Shown here in pieces: positions 16,817 to 25,490 of a stretch of 64,000 nucleotides of DNA. The notes under the pieces are model-generated. The model made no database searches and was not told the DNA's origin. It saw nothing but the letters and a program-made list of their open reading frames with translations. Where the stretch lies: NCBI RefSeq assembly GCF_030811655.1, contig NZ_JAUSRE010000010.1:1-64000 (forward strand), given 5' to 3'. Numbering within the stretch: the stretch's first letter is position 1; each line of letters opens with the position of its first letter. Made by a program: the position numbers and the translations under genes. The stretch is from Pseudarthrobacter enclensis. GTDB taxonomy: Bacteria; Actinomycetota; Actinomycetes; Actinomycetales; Micrococcaceae.

Positions 16817-18190
16817 TCATGGCCGTCCCGAGGGCGAGACCGGTGCGGGCGTCGCGCGTAGGAGGAGAGTAAGTACGGCGCCCCCTCCCGGGTGGTTGGC
16901 GGCGACCGCCTGTCCGCGGTTCCGGTGTGCGAGGGCCGACGTGATAGCGAGCCCGAGGCCTGCTCCGCCCACCGAGCGCGCTGAGTCCGCCCGGGTGAAG
17001 CGGTCGAAGATGTGCGGCAGGAAGCCCGGGTCGATGCCGGCGCCGGAGTCCCGGACCTCCACGGCGACCATGGCCCGTCCTTGCGACTCTGGGGCGGTGC
17101 GGCCCACGATCGTGATGGGAGGTTTCCCGTGCACGAGGGCGTTGTCAACGAGGTTGCCTACGGCCCGCTCGAGATCGTCGCGGTTGATCTGGGCCATGAG
17201 ACCGGCGGGGCACTGGACCCGCAGACCTTCCTTCCCGGCAAGGGCGAGGTATCTGGCGGCCACAGCTTCCAGGACCTGGCCGAGCTCGGTCGCCGAAGCA
17301 GCGCGCGGGGCCTGGTCTGCGCTCGAGAGCAAGAGCAGGCTGTCGGCGAGACGGGAAAGGCGTTCGGTCTCCTCCAGGGCCGAGCGCAGGGCAGCGACGA
17401 GTTCCTCGGCGCTGCGTGGGCGGCGCAGGGCGAGTTCGAGCTCGGTGGTGAGCAGGCTCAGCGGCGTGCGCAGGTCGTGGCTGGCGTCGGCGACGAACCG
17501 GCGCTGCCTGTCCAGGGAGGCGTGCAGGCGGTTGATGAGCTCGTTGAAGGTCGCCCCCAGCCGGGATATCTCATCGCGCGCCGGCGGGACCGGAAGCAGC
17601 TGGTCGGGGTCGTCCGCGGTGATCGCCGCCGCCCGGGCCCGCATCCGCTCGACCGGGCGCAGGACCCCCGCCGCAAGCAGGTAGGCTCCCGCGGCCGCCA
17701 CGACCAGCACCAAGGGAAAAGACACCGCGAGCTCGCCGCTGAGATCGCCCACGGCCGCGTCACGGTCAGCCAGGCTCACGGCCGCCACCAGGAACCGTCC
17801 ATCGGGGGCGGCGATCGCCGCGACCCGGACCGGCCCAGGAAGCGACCCAATGCCCTGGCGCTCGACGACAGTGGGGGCGTGCTCGCCCACGAGGACCTCG
17901 CCGGCGCCCAGAAGCGGCTGCCCGCGCGTCTCCGGGGTACTGGCCAGGACTTGGCTGCCGGAAGACAGGATCTGGGAGGCGGTGTCCTTCCCGGCCTGCG
18001 GCAGGACGGGGGCGTCAACCGCCGCGACCGCCTCCAGGCCGCGCAGGCGATACTCCAAACCGGAGGCAATCGACTCGTCGAGCGAGGCCCGCGTGCTCAG
18101 CACGGTCACGATGGCAACGACAGACAGGACCAGGGCCATCGCCAGGGTGAACGCCGCGGTCAGCCGGATCCGGATCGGCCACCGGTTCAC
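16817..18190 (-). CDS. Sensor histidine kinase
   Basis: This 457-residue membrane kinase has two helices (LTAAFTLAMALVLSVVAIVT and FPLVLVVAAAGAYLLAAGVL) around an external domain of about 120 residues, a HAMP linker, the H-box VADASHDLRTPLSLLTTELE with the phosphorylated His, an N-box NLVDNALVHG, and G-boxes VRDSGAGIDP and GGAGLGLAI. It overlaps the response regulator gene by four bases. The regulator and a PepSY protein gene lie upstream, suggesting envelope or metal sensing. Confidence 0.9.
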   Translation of the reverse strand: MNRWPIRIRLTAAFTLAMALVLSVVAIVTVLSTRASLDESIASGLEYRLRGLEAVAAVDAPVLPQAGKDTASQILSSGSQVLASTPETRGQPLLGAGEVLVGEHAPTVVERQGIGSLPGPVRVAAIAAPDGRFLVAAVSLADRDAAVGDLSGELAVSFPLVLVVAAAGAYLLAAGVLRPVERMRARAAAITADDPDQLLPVPPARDEISRLGATFNELINRLHASLDRQRRFVADASHDLRTPLSLLTTELELALRRPRSAEELVAALRSALEETERLSRLADSLLLLSSADQAPRAASATELGQVLEAVAARYLALAGKEGLRVQCPAGLMAQINRDDLERAVGNLVDNALVHGKPPITIVGRTAPESQGRAMVAVEVRDSGAGIDPGFLPHIFDRFTRADSARSVGGAGLGLAITSALAHRNRGQAVAANHPGGGAVLTLLLRATPAPVSPSGRP

Positions 18191-18930
18191 GGTTGCGCCG
18201 CCCTGCGTCCGCCGTCGGCCCGCAGCCGGTAGCCGACCCCGCGGACGGTCTCGATCGAGCGGACACCGAACCGGCGGTCGATCTTCTCCCGCAGCGCCCG
18301 CACGTGCACGTCCACGACGTTGGAGTTCGCCTCGAAGGCCAGGTCCCAGCAGTTTTCCAGGAGCACCTCGCGCGTGAGGACCCTCCCGGGCTGTTCCATG
18401 AAGAACTCCAGCAGGGCGTGCTCCCTCGCGGTCAAATTCACCTCGGCCTCACCGCGCCAGCAGCGCATGCCCTCAGAGTCGAGCCGGAGGTTCCCGGCGA
18501 CCAGTCCCCGGGCGGAGACGAGGGGGCCCCGGCGCGTGAGCGCCCGAAGCCGCGCCAGAAGCTCCTCGAGGTGGAACGGCTTGGCCAGATAGTCATCGGC
18601 ACCGCTATCCAAGCCCCGGACCCGGTCATCGACGGCGTCGCGTGCGGTCAACATCAGCACCGGCACCTCGATCCCTCGCTCGCGCAGCCGGCGGCACAGC
18701 TCGAAGCCGGGAAACCCCGGCAACATCACATCCAGCACCACAGCGTCATATCCCCCGCCCGAGGCAGCCGACAGGCCGGCCGGGCTGTCGGCTGCAACAT
18801 CCACCCCATAGCCCTCCTCGGCCAGGCCGCGGCGCAGCAGACCCGCCATCTTCGGCTCATCCTCGACAACCAGCACCCGCACAGTCCTTCGCTCATCCCT
18901 CCGTTTAGCGCGGGCCCGAGACGGCTTCAT
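18187..18930 (-). CDS. OmpR-family response regulator
   Basis: This 247-residue regulator has a receiver domain (VRVLVVEDEPKMAGLLRRGL, phospho-acceptor Asp in DAVVLDVMLPG, Lys in DYLAKPFHLEELLARL) and a winged-helix DNA-binding domain (VNLTAREHALLEFFMEQPGR, then VVDVHVRALREKIDRRFGV). The ATG at 18930 is one choice; a GTG at 18882 directly before VLVVEDEP is also plausible. It pairs with the kinase whose gene overlaps it. The PepSY gene at 19004 is divergent. Confidence 0.9.
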   Translation of the reverse strand: MKPSRARAKRRDERRTVRVLVVEDEPKMAGLLRRGLAEEGYGVDVAADSPAGLSAASGGGYDAVVLDVMLPGFPGFELCRRLRERGIEVPVLMLTARDAVDDRVRGLDSGADDYLAKPFHLEELLARLRALTRRGPLVSARGLVAGNLRLDSEGMRCWRGEAEVNLTAREHALLEFFMEQPGRVLTREVLLENCWDLAFEANSNVVDVHVRALREKIDRRFGVRSIETVRGVGYRLRADGGRRAAQP

Positions 18931-19003
18931 GGAAGCTTCATCTTCCCGCGATAGGCATATCGCTGTAACCAGCGTTGCATCCATCTTTCCAAAGGAGGAA
19001 GAC

Positions 19004-19330
19004 ATGAACCGCAGAACGAAGATCGGAATGGCCATCGCCGCCGGAGTGCTCGCCCTCGGCGCAACCGGGGCCGGAATCGCGTCATTCGCCGACGGAGACG
19101 GCGGCGACATCACCGGCCCGGCCGCGGACCAGGCCCGCGCCGCTGCCGTGCAGGCCGTCCCGGGCGGCCGCGCCGGCAAGGTCGAGGCAGACAACGAATC
19201 CGGCACCGACAGCTACAGCGTGGACGTCACCAAACCCGACGGAACCCAACTCGAGGTGCGCCTCGACAAGGCCTATCAGGTCCTCGGGACCGGACCCGTC
19301 GACGGGGACCAGGAAGGTGAGGACCGATGA
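19004..19330 (+). CDS. PepSY-domain exported protein
   Basis: This 108-residue protein has a signal segment (TKIGMAIAAGVLALGATGAG) followed by a PepSY-like domain: AVQAVPGGRAGKVEADNESG, then TDSYSVDVTKPDGTQLEVRL. A strong AAAGGAGG precedes the start. PepSY proteins commonly sit beside two-component systems and modulate or report envelope state. The stop overlaps the next open frame. Confidence 0.75.
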   Translation: MNRRTKIGMAIAAGVLALGATGAGIASFADGDGGDITGPAADQARAAAVQAVPGGRAGKVEADNESGTDSYSVDVTKPDGTQLEVRLDKAYQVLGTGPVDGDQEGEDR

Positions 19331-19374
19331 GCCCCGCCGTCGAATACCGCCAACCCGAGAGGAAGAAAAACAGG

Positions 19375-20385
19375 ATGAAAACCCCAACCACCGAGGCACG
19401 CTTGCGCCGACTCCTGCCGCCCGTGCTCTTGCTCATACTGGCAGCCCTGACCGCCTGCACCGCCCCCACACCAGCCGGCCCGAGCCCGTCCGGCGCGATG
19501 AGCGAAGGGGGCGCCATGCAGCCGGCCACTGAACAGGGCGAACGCGAACCCGAGGCGACCTCGGATGCGGACTGGAAGCCGGTCACCGACGCCCTCGGCC
19601 GCACCGGCAAGTTCGGCGACAACAACACCGTCTACCGGATCCCCCTGCCCCGCACCGACCTGCACGTCACCTCCCAGGGTGTGGACATCAAGCCCGGGCT
19701 TTCCCTCGGCGGCTACGCTGCGTTCGCCAAATATGACGATGGGGTCATGCTCATGGGCGATCTCGTCGTCACCGAAGCCGAACTGCCCAAGGTCACCGAC
19801 GCACTCCAGGCCCACGGCATCGAGCAGACCGCGGTGCACAAGCACCTCCTGGAGCAGTCTCCCGCCGTGTGGTGGACCCACATCCATGCCATGGGCGATC
19901 CAGTCAAGATCGCCGAGGGCATCAAAGCCGCACTCGACGCCACCGCGATCCCCGCGCCGGCCGCCCCGGCGGCCACGCAGCCGCCCGTCGACCTGGACAC
20001 CGCGGCAATCGATGCTGCCCTCGGACGCAAGGGAACCGCCGACGGCGGGATCTACAAGTACAGCCTTGCCCGCAAGGAGACCATCACCGACGGCAACGAC
20101 ATCCTCCCGCCAACCTTCGGGATTACCACAGCCGTCAACTTCCAGCCCCTCGGTGGAGGTAAGGCCGCTATCAACGGCGACTTCGCCCTCACCGAATCCG
20201 AAGTCCAGCCCGTCATGCAAGCCCTGCGCAAGGGCAGCATCGACATCGTCGAACTGCACAGCCACAGCCTCACCGAACAGCCACGCCTCTTCTACCTGCA
20301 CTTCTGGGCAGTGAACGACGCCACCGCCCTCGCCAAAGCCCTCCGCCCCGCCCTTGACGCCAACGGCCTCAAGCCCACCGCTTAG
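19375..20385 (+). CDS. DUF1259 (LppY/LpqO-type) lipoprotein
   Basis: This 336-residue lipoprotein has a lipobox LAALTACTAP. Two DUF1259-like repeats follow: KPVTDALGRTGKFGDNNTVY to KALDATAIPA-type sequence, and DAALGRKGTADGGIYKYSLA to LRPALDANGL. The His patterns VWWTHIHAMGD and LFYLHFWAVND are shared by the two halves. The start at 19375 follows GAGAGGAAG; an upstream ATG at 19327 lies inside the PepSY stop. An LppY/LpqO-type gene (chrL) is part of the Arthrobacter FB24 chromate determinant as I remember it, which fits chrA downstream here. Confidence 0.75.
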   Translation: MKTPTTEARLRRLLPPVLLLILAALTACTAPTPAGPSPSGAMSEGGAMQPATEQGEREPEATSDADWKPVTDALGRTGKFGDNNTVYRIPLPRTDLHVTSQGVDIKPGLSLGGYAAFAKYDDGVMLMGDLVVTEAELPKVTDALQAHGIEQTAVHKHLLEQSPAVWWTHIHAMGDPVKIAEGIKAALDATAIPAPAAPAATQPPVDLDTAAIDAALGRKGTADGGIYKYSLARKETITDGNDILPPTFGITTAVNFQPLGGGKAAINGDFALTESEVQPVMQALRKGSIDIVELHSHSLTEQPRLFYLHFWAVNDATALAKALRPALDANGLKPTA

Positions 20386-20392
20386 ACATCCC

Positions 20393-20424
20393 CCGGCCCG
20401 GAATCCCAGATCCCGGGCCGGGGA
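20393..20424 (+). terminator. Hairpin after DUF1259 gene
   Basis: CCCGGCCCGG and CCGGGCCGGG form a GC-rich stem with a loop of about 10 bases directly after the stop. The rest of the 355-bp gap to chrA contains an operator-like dyad and no gene. Confidence 0.6.
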
Positions 20425-20667
20425 GTCCCGTCACCCGTGGCCTCCCACCAGGCGCCTGGGGCGATACCCCCCGCTCCCGCGCCATGACGTACTGACGATC
20501 GGGGGGAGGCCCACGATCATCATTTTTCCGGCGCCACCGCTTCTTCAACAGCCTCTATGACTTCTTCAAAAGCGCGCGGGTTCATCCTTAGCTGGGAACG
20601 CGTCTGAATTGTCTCCGGGAGTCATAACGGCACGAACGGTCAAAAGTCCGGCACAACTGCCAGTATG

Positions 20668-20685
20668 ATGTAACCGTGGTTGCAC
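20668..20685. promoter_or_regulatory. Chromate-regulon operator palindrome, copy 3
   Basis: ATGTAACCGTGGTTGCAC matches the chrB palindrome at 15 of 18 positions and lies about 57 bases before the chrA start chosen here. A GTG inside it at 20676 is in frame with chrA but is more likely operator sequence than a start. Confidence 0.65.
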
Positions 20686-20741
20686 GAGAGATAAATGATG
20701 ATGAGGGCAGGTTCCCGACAGGGTCGGAGGTCGGAACGAAA

Positions 20742-22100
20742 ATGCCGAATAAAGGGCACGTCATCCCCCTGAAGGAGGCGGTGCGGGCATGGTTCTCAAT
20801 TTCCTGGCAGACCTTTGGCGGGCCCGCAGGACAGATCGCTGTCATGCAGCACAAGCTCGTGGACGACAAACGCTGGATCAGCCAGCGCCGGTTCCTGCAT
20901 GCCCTAAATTTCTGCCACCTCCTGCCCGGACCCGAGGCCCAGCAGCTGGCCATCTACACCGGCTGGCTCCTGAACGGATGGATCGGCGGCCTGATCGCCG
21001 GGATCCTCTTCGTCATCCCCGGCGCCGTGGCCATCCTCGGGCTTTCAGCGCTGTATATCGCGGCCGGCTCAACGGCGGTCGTGACGGGCCTGTTCGCGGG
21101 CGTCGCCCCCGCCGTGGTCGCGATCGTCGCCCATGCCCTCCAGCGGGTCGCCTCCCGCGCCCTCGGTCACCCCATCCTTGTCGCCCTGGCAGTGACAGCG
21201 TTCATTGCACTTGCGTTCTTCAAAATCCCGTTCCCGGTGGTCGTGCTCACCGCCGGAGCCCTGGGCTGGGCCCTCAGCCGGAAAATACCGGAACTGCGGC
21301 GAGTGAAAGCCGACCCTTCCGATAACGGCCCCGCACCGTTGATCAGCGACGACGCACTCCACCAGGACCGGCCCAGCCACCGCCGTTCTCTGTTGATCAT
21401 CCTGCTCGGTGCCATGGTCTGGCTCGCCCCCGTCGGCCTCGCGGCACTTGTCTTCTCACCACAGAGTGTGTTCGTGGACCAGGGACTCTTCTTCTCCGGA
21501 GCGGCCATCGTGACGTTCGGCGGCGCCTACGCCGTCTTGGCCTACGTGGCCCAGCAAGCCGTGAACGTTTTCCATTGGCTTGCCCCTGGGGAAATGGTCA
21601 AGGGCCTCGCCCTGGCCGAAACCACGCCCGGGCCCTTGATCATGGTCGTCCAGTTCGTCGCCTTCGTCGGCGCCTACCGCAACCCAGGCAGCTTGGACCC
21701 GTGGGTGGCGGCCGTGCTGGCTTCGCTCCTGGTGACCTGGGTGACGTTCGTCCCCTGCTTCATTTTCGTCTTCCTCGGAGCCCCCTATCTGGAACGGCTC
21801 CGCGGAAACCAGCACGTGGCCGCAGCCCTGACCGGCATCACCGCCGCCGTCGTCGGCGTCATCGCCGACATTTCCCTTTACTTCACCGAACACACACTCT
21901 TCAACGACGTCAGGCCCTTCCAATGGGGACCGATCCAATTCGACGTCCCCGTCTGGGCGTCCTGGAACCCCGTCGCTCTTGCTATCACCGCCCTGGCATG
22001 CCTACTGATCTTCTGGCTCAAATGGCCCACCATGAGAACTCTTGGCCTCTGCTCCGCCATCGGCCTCGGAGTCGGAATCGTCACCATGCTGAACAGCTGA
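20742..22100 (+). CDS. chrA: Chromate transporter ChrA
   Basis: This 452-residue inner-membrane protein belongs to the CHR superfamily and exports chromate. It is the two-domain (long) form: the first half has FSISWQTFGGPAGQIAVMQ and FCHLLPGPEAQQLAIYTGWL; the second has GAAIVTFGGAYAVLAYVAQQ and ALAETTPGPLIMVVQFVAFV. The repeat of the FGG and PGP motifs is diagnostic. The start at 20742 follows GGAGG by 11 bases. An operator copy upstream suggests chromate-dependent expression. The stop lies just before the insertion site of element B. Confidence 0.95.
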   Translation: MPNKGHVIPLKEAVRAWFSISWQTFGGPAGQIAVMQHKLVDDKRWISQRRFLHALNFCHLLPGPEAQQLAIYTGWLLNGWIGGLIAGILFVIPGAVAILGLSALYIAAGSTAVVTGLFAGVAPAVVAIVAHALQRVASRALGHPILVALAVTAFIALAFFKIPFPVVVLTAGALGWALSRKIPELRRVKADPSDNGPAPLISDDALHQDRPSHRRSLLIILLGAMVWLAPVGLAALVFSPQSVFVDQGLFFSGAAIVTFGGAYAVLAYVAQQAVNVFHWLAPGEMVKGLALAETTPGPLIMVVQFVAFVGAYRNPGSLDPWVAAVLASLLVTWVTFVPCFIFVFLGAPYLERLRGNQHVAAALTGITAAVVGVIADISLYFTEHTLFNDVRPFQWGPIQFDVPVWASWNPVALAITALACLLIFWLKWPTMRTLGLCSAIGLGVGIVTMLNS

Positions 22101-22123
22101 CCCCGACCGGGGCAACTAATAGT

Positions 22124-22151
22124 CGTCTCGTAACCCTTGGGATACGAGACG
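22124..22151. promoter_or_regulatory. 28-bp dyad, candidate res subsite or chrA terminator
   Basis: CGTCTCGTA and TACGAGACG are perfect 9-base arms in a 28-bp dyad, the size of a serine-resolvase crossover subsite. Half-sites of the same type (TCTCATAACTA at 36775-36785, and its inverse at 36825-36837) lie on the other side of element B, before the resolvase gene at 36852. Removing B would bring all of them together. The hairpin could also terminate chrA. Confidence 0.5.
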
Positions 22152-22218
22152 TCTCACTGGCTTCGGACCGTAAGATGCTGACTCCCATGAAATCTAGCGG
22201 CTTTCTCTGCGCCCGGCG

Positions 22219-22244
22219 TGTGACTGTTAGTTCAGAATGGCGGT
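22219..22244. repeat. Left terminal inverted repeat of transposon B
   Basis: It starts TGTGACTGTTAGTTCAGAAT and matches the reverse complement of 36741-36766 at 23 of 26 positions. A second TTGGCGG motif follows inside on both ends. Confidence 0.8.
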
Positions 22245-22284
22245 TAAATCGCGGCTCTGATTGGCGGCTCATGGCCGCCAGCCT

Positions 22285-22911
22285 TCAGATCCGGGCTGCC
22301 GCTGCGAGTTGCACGGGGGTGTTTTGTTCGTCCCAAGTGGCTGCGAGGATCCTCTGTTCCAGGGACCTTTCGACGCGATTGAGTGACCGCTTAATCGACA
22401 GCTCCAGGTCACCCGCACTGATGGTTGTCACGTGACCCACGGTGTTGGGAACTACTGAGTCGATGACAGGAACTCCTGTGCCGGGCGTCCCCGTGCTGTG
22501 CAAATGCACGGATTCGGGAATTAATTGAAACCCCCCATCGACCTCGAAGGACTGGTCGGCCTGTGGCTGGCCGGTCAAGATGGTAGTAGCCAAGGCGGAT
22601 GCGTAGACGGGATCGCTGGCAGCGTCGTAAATCCATCTCGTTCCGAGAAAAGAGTGCTCCATCGTGCCAATCAGGTCGGCGCCTTGAAGAGGCGAACCTC
22701 TGTATGTCAGCGGAACCTGGAAAACTGCGCTCTCACTTGCAACCAGAAGTGTTTCGATGCCGACCTCGCCGTCCGGATCGTCAAAACGGAAGGAGCCGAC
22801 GCGCGCCAGATCCGTTAGCGCATTGCCCCTGAACCACGGCTGGCTCGGCAGCCACTGTTTGAGGAGCTCCATTTTCGATGGAGTCAGAGTTGCTCTGTGA
22901 ACAATTGCCAT
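22285..22911 (-). CDS. Maltokinase N-terminal cap-like protein
   Basis: This 208-residue protein resembles the stand-alone form of the N-terminal cap domain of actinobacterial maltokinases: MAIVHRATLTPSKMELLKQW, VGSFRFDDPDGEVGIETLLV and FQVPLTYRGSPLQGADLIGT, then EHSFLGTRWIYDAASDPVYA. Stand-alone copies (CG0192-like) are common in actinobacteria and their function is not settled. The ATG at 22911 matches the family start; the open frame extends to 22968. It is the only cargo gene of B outside X. Confidence 0.7.
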   Translation of the reverse strand: MAIVHRATLTPSKMELLKQWLPSQPWFRGNALTDLARVGSFRFDDPDGEVGIETLLVASESAVFQVPLTYRGSPLQGADLIGTMEHSFLGTRWIYDAASDPVYASALATTILTGQPQADQSFEVDGGFQLIPESVHLHSTGTPGTGVPVIDSVVPNTVGHVTTISAGDLELSIKRSLNRVERSLEQRILAATWDEQNTPVQLAAAARI

Positions 22912-23035
22912 GGACCCAGCGTAGGGCCCTGCGAAATCAGGAATGACATTCGGCACAGGCCTGCACACTCCAGTAACTCTGGGGTGACTGCGTGTCTAAA
23001 TCGACCGTATTTGCTACAAAGAAACCAACTCCTCG

Positions 23036-23170
23036 TGTCGTTTTCAGTACCCGTCTGCACAACTGGCTGCGTGTTTCCGGGGTTGTGCAGCCGAGTATGG
23101 ATACCGAAGTGTCAGAAGTCGCCTGCACGAAACCGTATTCCGCTCAATACTCCTCTGCGCAATTCGTAGT
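23036..23170. repeat. Left Tn402-type end of X with subrepeats
   Basis: The 25-bp terminal repeat is at 23036-23060. A 19-bp subrepeat TGTCAGAAGTCGCCTGCAC is at 23110-23128 and a weaker copy (CTCAATACTCCTCTGCGC) follows near 23143. The order and spacing resemble the IRi end of class 1 integrons and Tn402 as I remember it. Confidence 0.85.
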
Positions 23171-23247
23171 TGTTTAACCTGCACGATCTGCGCAGGGCTC
23201 TCGCCCCACGGACATGCCGGCATCGTGTTCCACAACCGGGCGGCAGG

Positions 23248-23826
23248 TCATGGTTTCGCGAGGTGCCGATAGATCGTGGGCCGGGTGACGCCGAATTCCT
23301 GGGCAATGTGTTCCACAGTGTGAGCCCGCTTCCCGTCGGTGCCCTTTTCTTCATACATTTCCCGGGCCAGCTTCACCTGGCGCGGGCCGAGCTTGGGTTT
23401 CTGCCCGCCGGTCCGCCCACGCGCCCGGGCCGCGGCCAGGCCGTCGCGGGTGCGTTCGGACATGAGGGCGTGTTCGAATTCGGCAATTGAGCCCAGGATC
23501 TGGAAGAACATTCGCCCCATCGGGGTGGATGTATCGATGCTTTGGTCCAGGACCACCAGGTCGACCCCGCGCTCCTGGAGTGTTTTGGAGAGTTCGATGA
23601 GGTTTTCCAGTGACCGGCCAAGTCGGTCGAGTTTGGTGACGACGAGTTGGTCCCCGGCCCGGTTGGCCGAGAGCAACGCTTTGTCCAGTTCAGGTCGGCG
23701 GGCTAGCTTTCCTGAGGCCACATCAACGAACACCTGGTCGCACCCGGCTGCAGCCAGGGCATCATGTTGGGCTTCGGGGTGCTGATCGCGGGTAGAGACC
23801 CGCCCATAGCCAATCCGCATCCCCAT
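23248..23826 (-). CDS. Serine resolvase of element X
   Basis: This is a 192-residue small serine recombinase. The catalytic Ser is in IGYGRVSTRDQHPEAQ, with the Arg cluster in KLDRLGRSLENLIEL, SERTRDGLAAARARGRTGGQ after the long helix, and a C-terminal HTH (HTVEHIAQEFGVTRPTIYRH). It would resolve cointegrates of X at a res site upstream, near 23827-23890, where TGTATCACC and ATTAGTCGTTACA lie. It reads towards the left end of X. Tn402-type elements normally carry a resolvase (tniR), so this is likely X's own. Confidence 0.85.
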   Translation of the reverse strand: MGMRIGYGRVSTRDQHPEAQHDALAAAGCDQVFVDVASGKLARRPELDKALLSANRAGDQLVVTKLDRLGRSLENLIELSKTLQERGVDLVVLDQSIDTSTPMGRMFFQILGSIAEFEHALMSERTRDGLAAARARGRTGGQKPKLGPRQVKLAREMYEEKGTDGKRAHTVEHIAQEFGVTRPTIYRHLAKP

Positions 23827-24124
23827 AATGTATCACCAACCCTATTAGTCGTTACATTGGCGCGTACGCGGCAAGCTTTACAAATTGAGCACTGGGTTGG
23901 CGCGGTCTGTTGAAAAGCTCCGGGTATGTCTCGTGAACGATCGTTACTGACATGACGAGCGCATCCACACACCTGCTTCATCACCAAGAAACGCCTCCCC
24001 ATCGAAAAAAGCAGCAGGGGCAGCCTGAGTCTTTCCGGGTCCCCAAAGAACTCCAACGGGTCTTCATCCGAGAACTCAGTCGCTGCCCCTACTGCCAACG
24101 CGCCCCCAACCTAACAAAGCACTA
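23827..24124. other. 298-bp gap: res-like region and a distant inverted repeat
   Basis: The first 65 bases are the likely res site of the neighbouring resolvase. Further on, arms GCAGGGGCAGCCTGAGT (24014-24030) and ACTCAGTCGCTGCCCCT (24074-24090) pair with one bulge. The hairpin is convergent to the MFS gene end and may terminate it. No gene is seen. Confidence 0.4.
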
Positions 24125-25471
24125 CTAGGCCAATTGCTTCGCTCGTCTGCCGAGGTAGAGGACGATGAGGCCGCACAGAGCAGACGGGATCGCGAGGGTC
24201 ACGAAGAGCTGCTGATGGGTCCACCCTGCGGAGAGCATGCCGCCGAGGATGAGAGGGCCCGCGATTCCGCCTAATCGGCCGACGCCAAGGGCCCATCCGA
24301 CGCCCGTGGAGCGGATTTCCTCCGGGTAGAAGGTCGTTGCGAGGGCGATGACGCTCTTTTGGCCCCCGCTGACCGCGCAGCCGATAAGGAAGGTCGCGAC
24401 CAGCACGACCCAAATCGAGGCGCCGAGCGTGAAGCTCATCAGTACAAGGAAGCCGCACCCGAGCAGGTAAAGCGTCCCAAGCGCGCCGTAGGCGCCCAGC
24501 CGGTCCATTGCCGGCCCGACAATGAACGCGACCACGATACCGCCGATGGTGGTCATGGACGCGGCTGTTGCCAGTGTTCCGGCAGAGTAGCCATGCTCAT
24601 GGAGGATGGTCGGGAGCCAGCTCTGCAGGCCGTAGAACATCGCCAGGTTGATTGCGAAGACGACCCACAACAGGATCGTTCCGAGGAGCTCTCCTCCGGA
24701 AAAAATCTTGCTGAGCTTAACTCGCTTGCCGGCTTCGGCATTCTCCGCCTCAACTGGCAGCGCGCTCCCGGCAGGCAGGGTCCTGTCGATGCGGCGGCAG
24801 AGTGCGTACGCCTTGTCGCTCTGACCGCGACGCAAGAGGTAGGTGAGTGACTCGGGCAGCCGCCAGGTCAGGACGACCAACAGGACCAACGGCAGGACCG
24901 CGCCGGCGACGAACACCGAGCGCCAGCCGTGTACGGGGATGAGCCAGTCGGCGACGTAGTTGGCGAGCACAAAACCGAGCGAGAAGCCGACGTAGATCGC
25001 CAGTACAAAGCTGGCCCGGACCCGCTTGGGACTGTATTCGGCGGTCAACGCGATCGTGCTCGGGGTTGCGGCGCCGAGCCCCACGCCGGTGATGAACCGC
25101 ATCACTATGAGCTGGTCGGTGTTCTGCACCCAGACCGAGAGCAGCGTTGCGATCGAGAAGATTGCGACACCGGTGATGACCAACCGCTTGTGGCCGAACT
25201 TGTCCGAGAGCGGGGCCAACAGCAGGTAGCCGACCATCAGACCGATCAGGGCGGCCGAGAAGATGGTGCTCATCGTGCCCTTGGAGATCCCCCAGTCATG
25301 GGTGATGGCAGGGGCCATGTAGTTGATCGCCTGCGTATCGAACCCGTCAAGCAGCATGACCAGGCCGCACAGCAGAACAGTTCCGAGCTGGAACCGGCCG
25401 GGACGGCGGCTGTCGATAAAGGCGGGTAACCGCAGCGAGGCGTTGGAGTCGAGTGAAGTGGTACCGGACAT
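24125..25471 (-). CDS. MFS aromatic acid:H+ symporter, likely terephthalate uptake
   Basis: This 448-residue transporter belongs to the AAHS group of the major facilitators. The TM1 motif LLDGFDTQAINYMAP carries the DGFD signature of aromatic acid carriers, and PLSDKFGHKRLVITG is the loop 2-3 motif. The start at 25471 follows TAGGAG; upstream codons run into the tphA1 end. It is the last gene of the tph operon, 19 bases after tphA1. The operon position makes terephthalate the likely substrate, as for TpaK in Rhodococcus, instead of a TphC binding-protein system. Confidence 0.8.
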   Translation of the reverse strand: MSGTTSLDSNASLRLPAFIDSRRPGRFQLGTVLLCGLVMLLDGFDTQAINYMAPAITHDWGISKGTMSTIFSAALIGLMVGYLLLAPLSDKFGHKRLVITGVAIFSIATLLSVWVQNTDQLIVMRFITGVGLGAATPSTIALTAEYSPKRVRASFVLAIYVGFSLGFVLANYVADWLIPVHGWRSVFVAGAVLPLVLLVVLTWRLPESLTYLLRRGQSDKAYALCRRIDRTLPAGSALPVEAENAEAGKRVKLSKIFSGGELLGTILLWVVFAINLAMFYGLQSWLPTILHEHGYSAGTLATAASMTTIGGIVVAFIVGPAMDRLGAYGALGTLYLLGCGFLVLMSFTLGASIWVVLVATFLIGCAVSGGQKSVIALATTFYPEEIRSTGVGWALGVGRLGGIAGPLILGGMLSAGWTHQQLFVTLAIPSALCGLIVLYLGRRAKQLA

Positions 25472-25490
25472 GTAGGTGCTCCTAGGGGGG

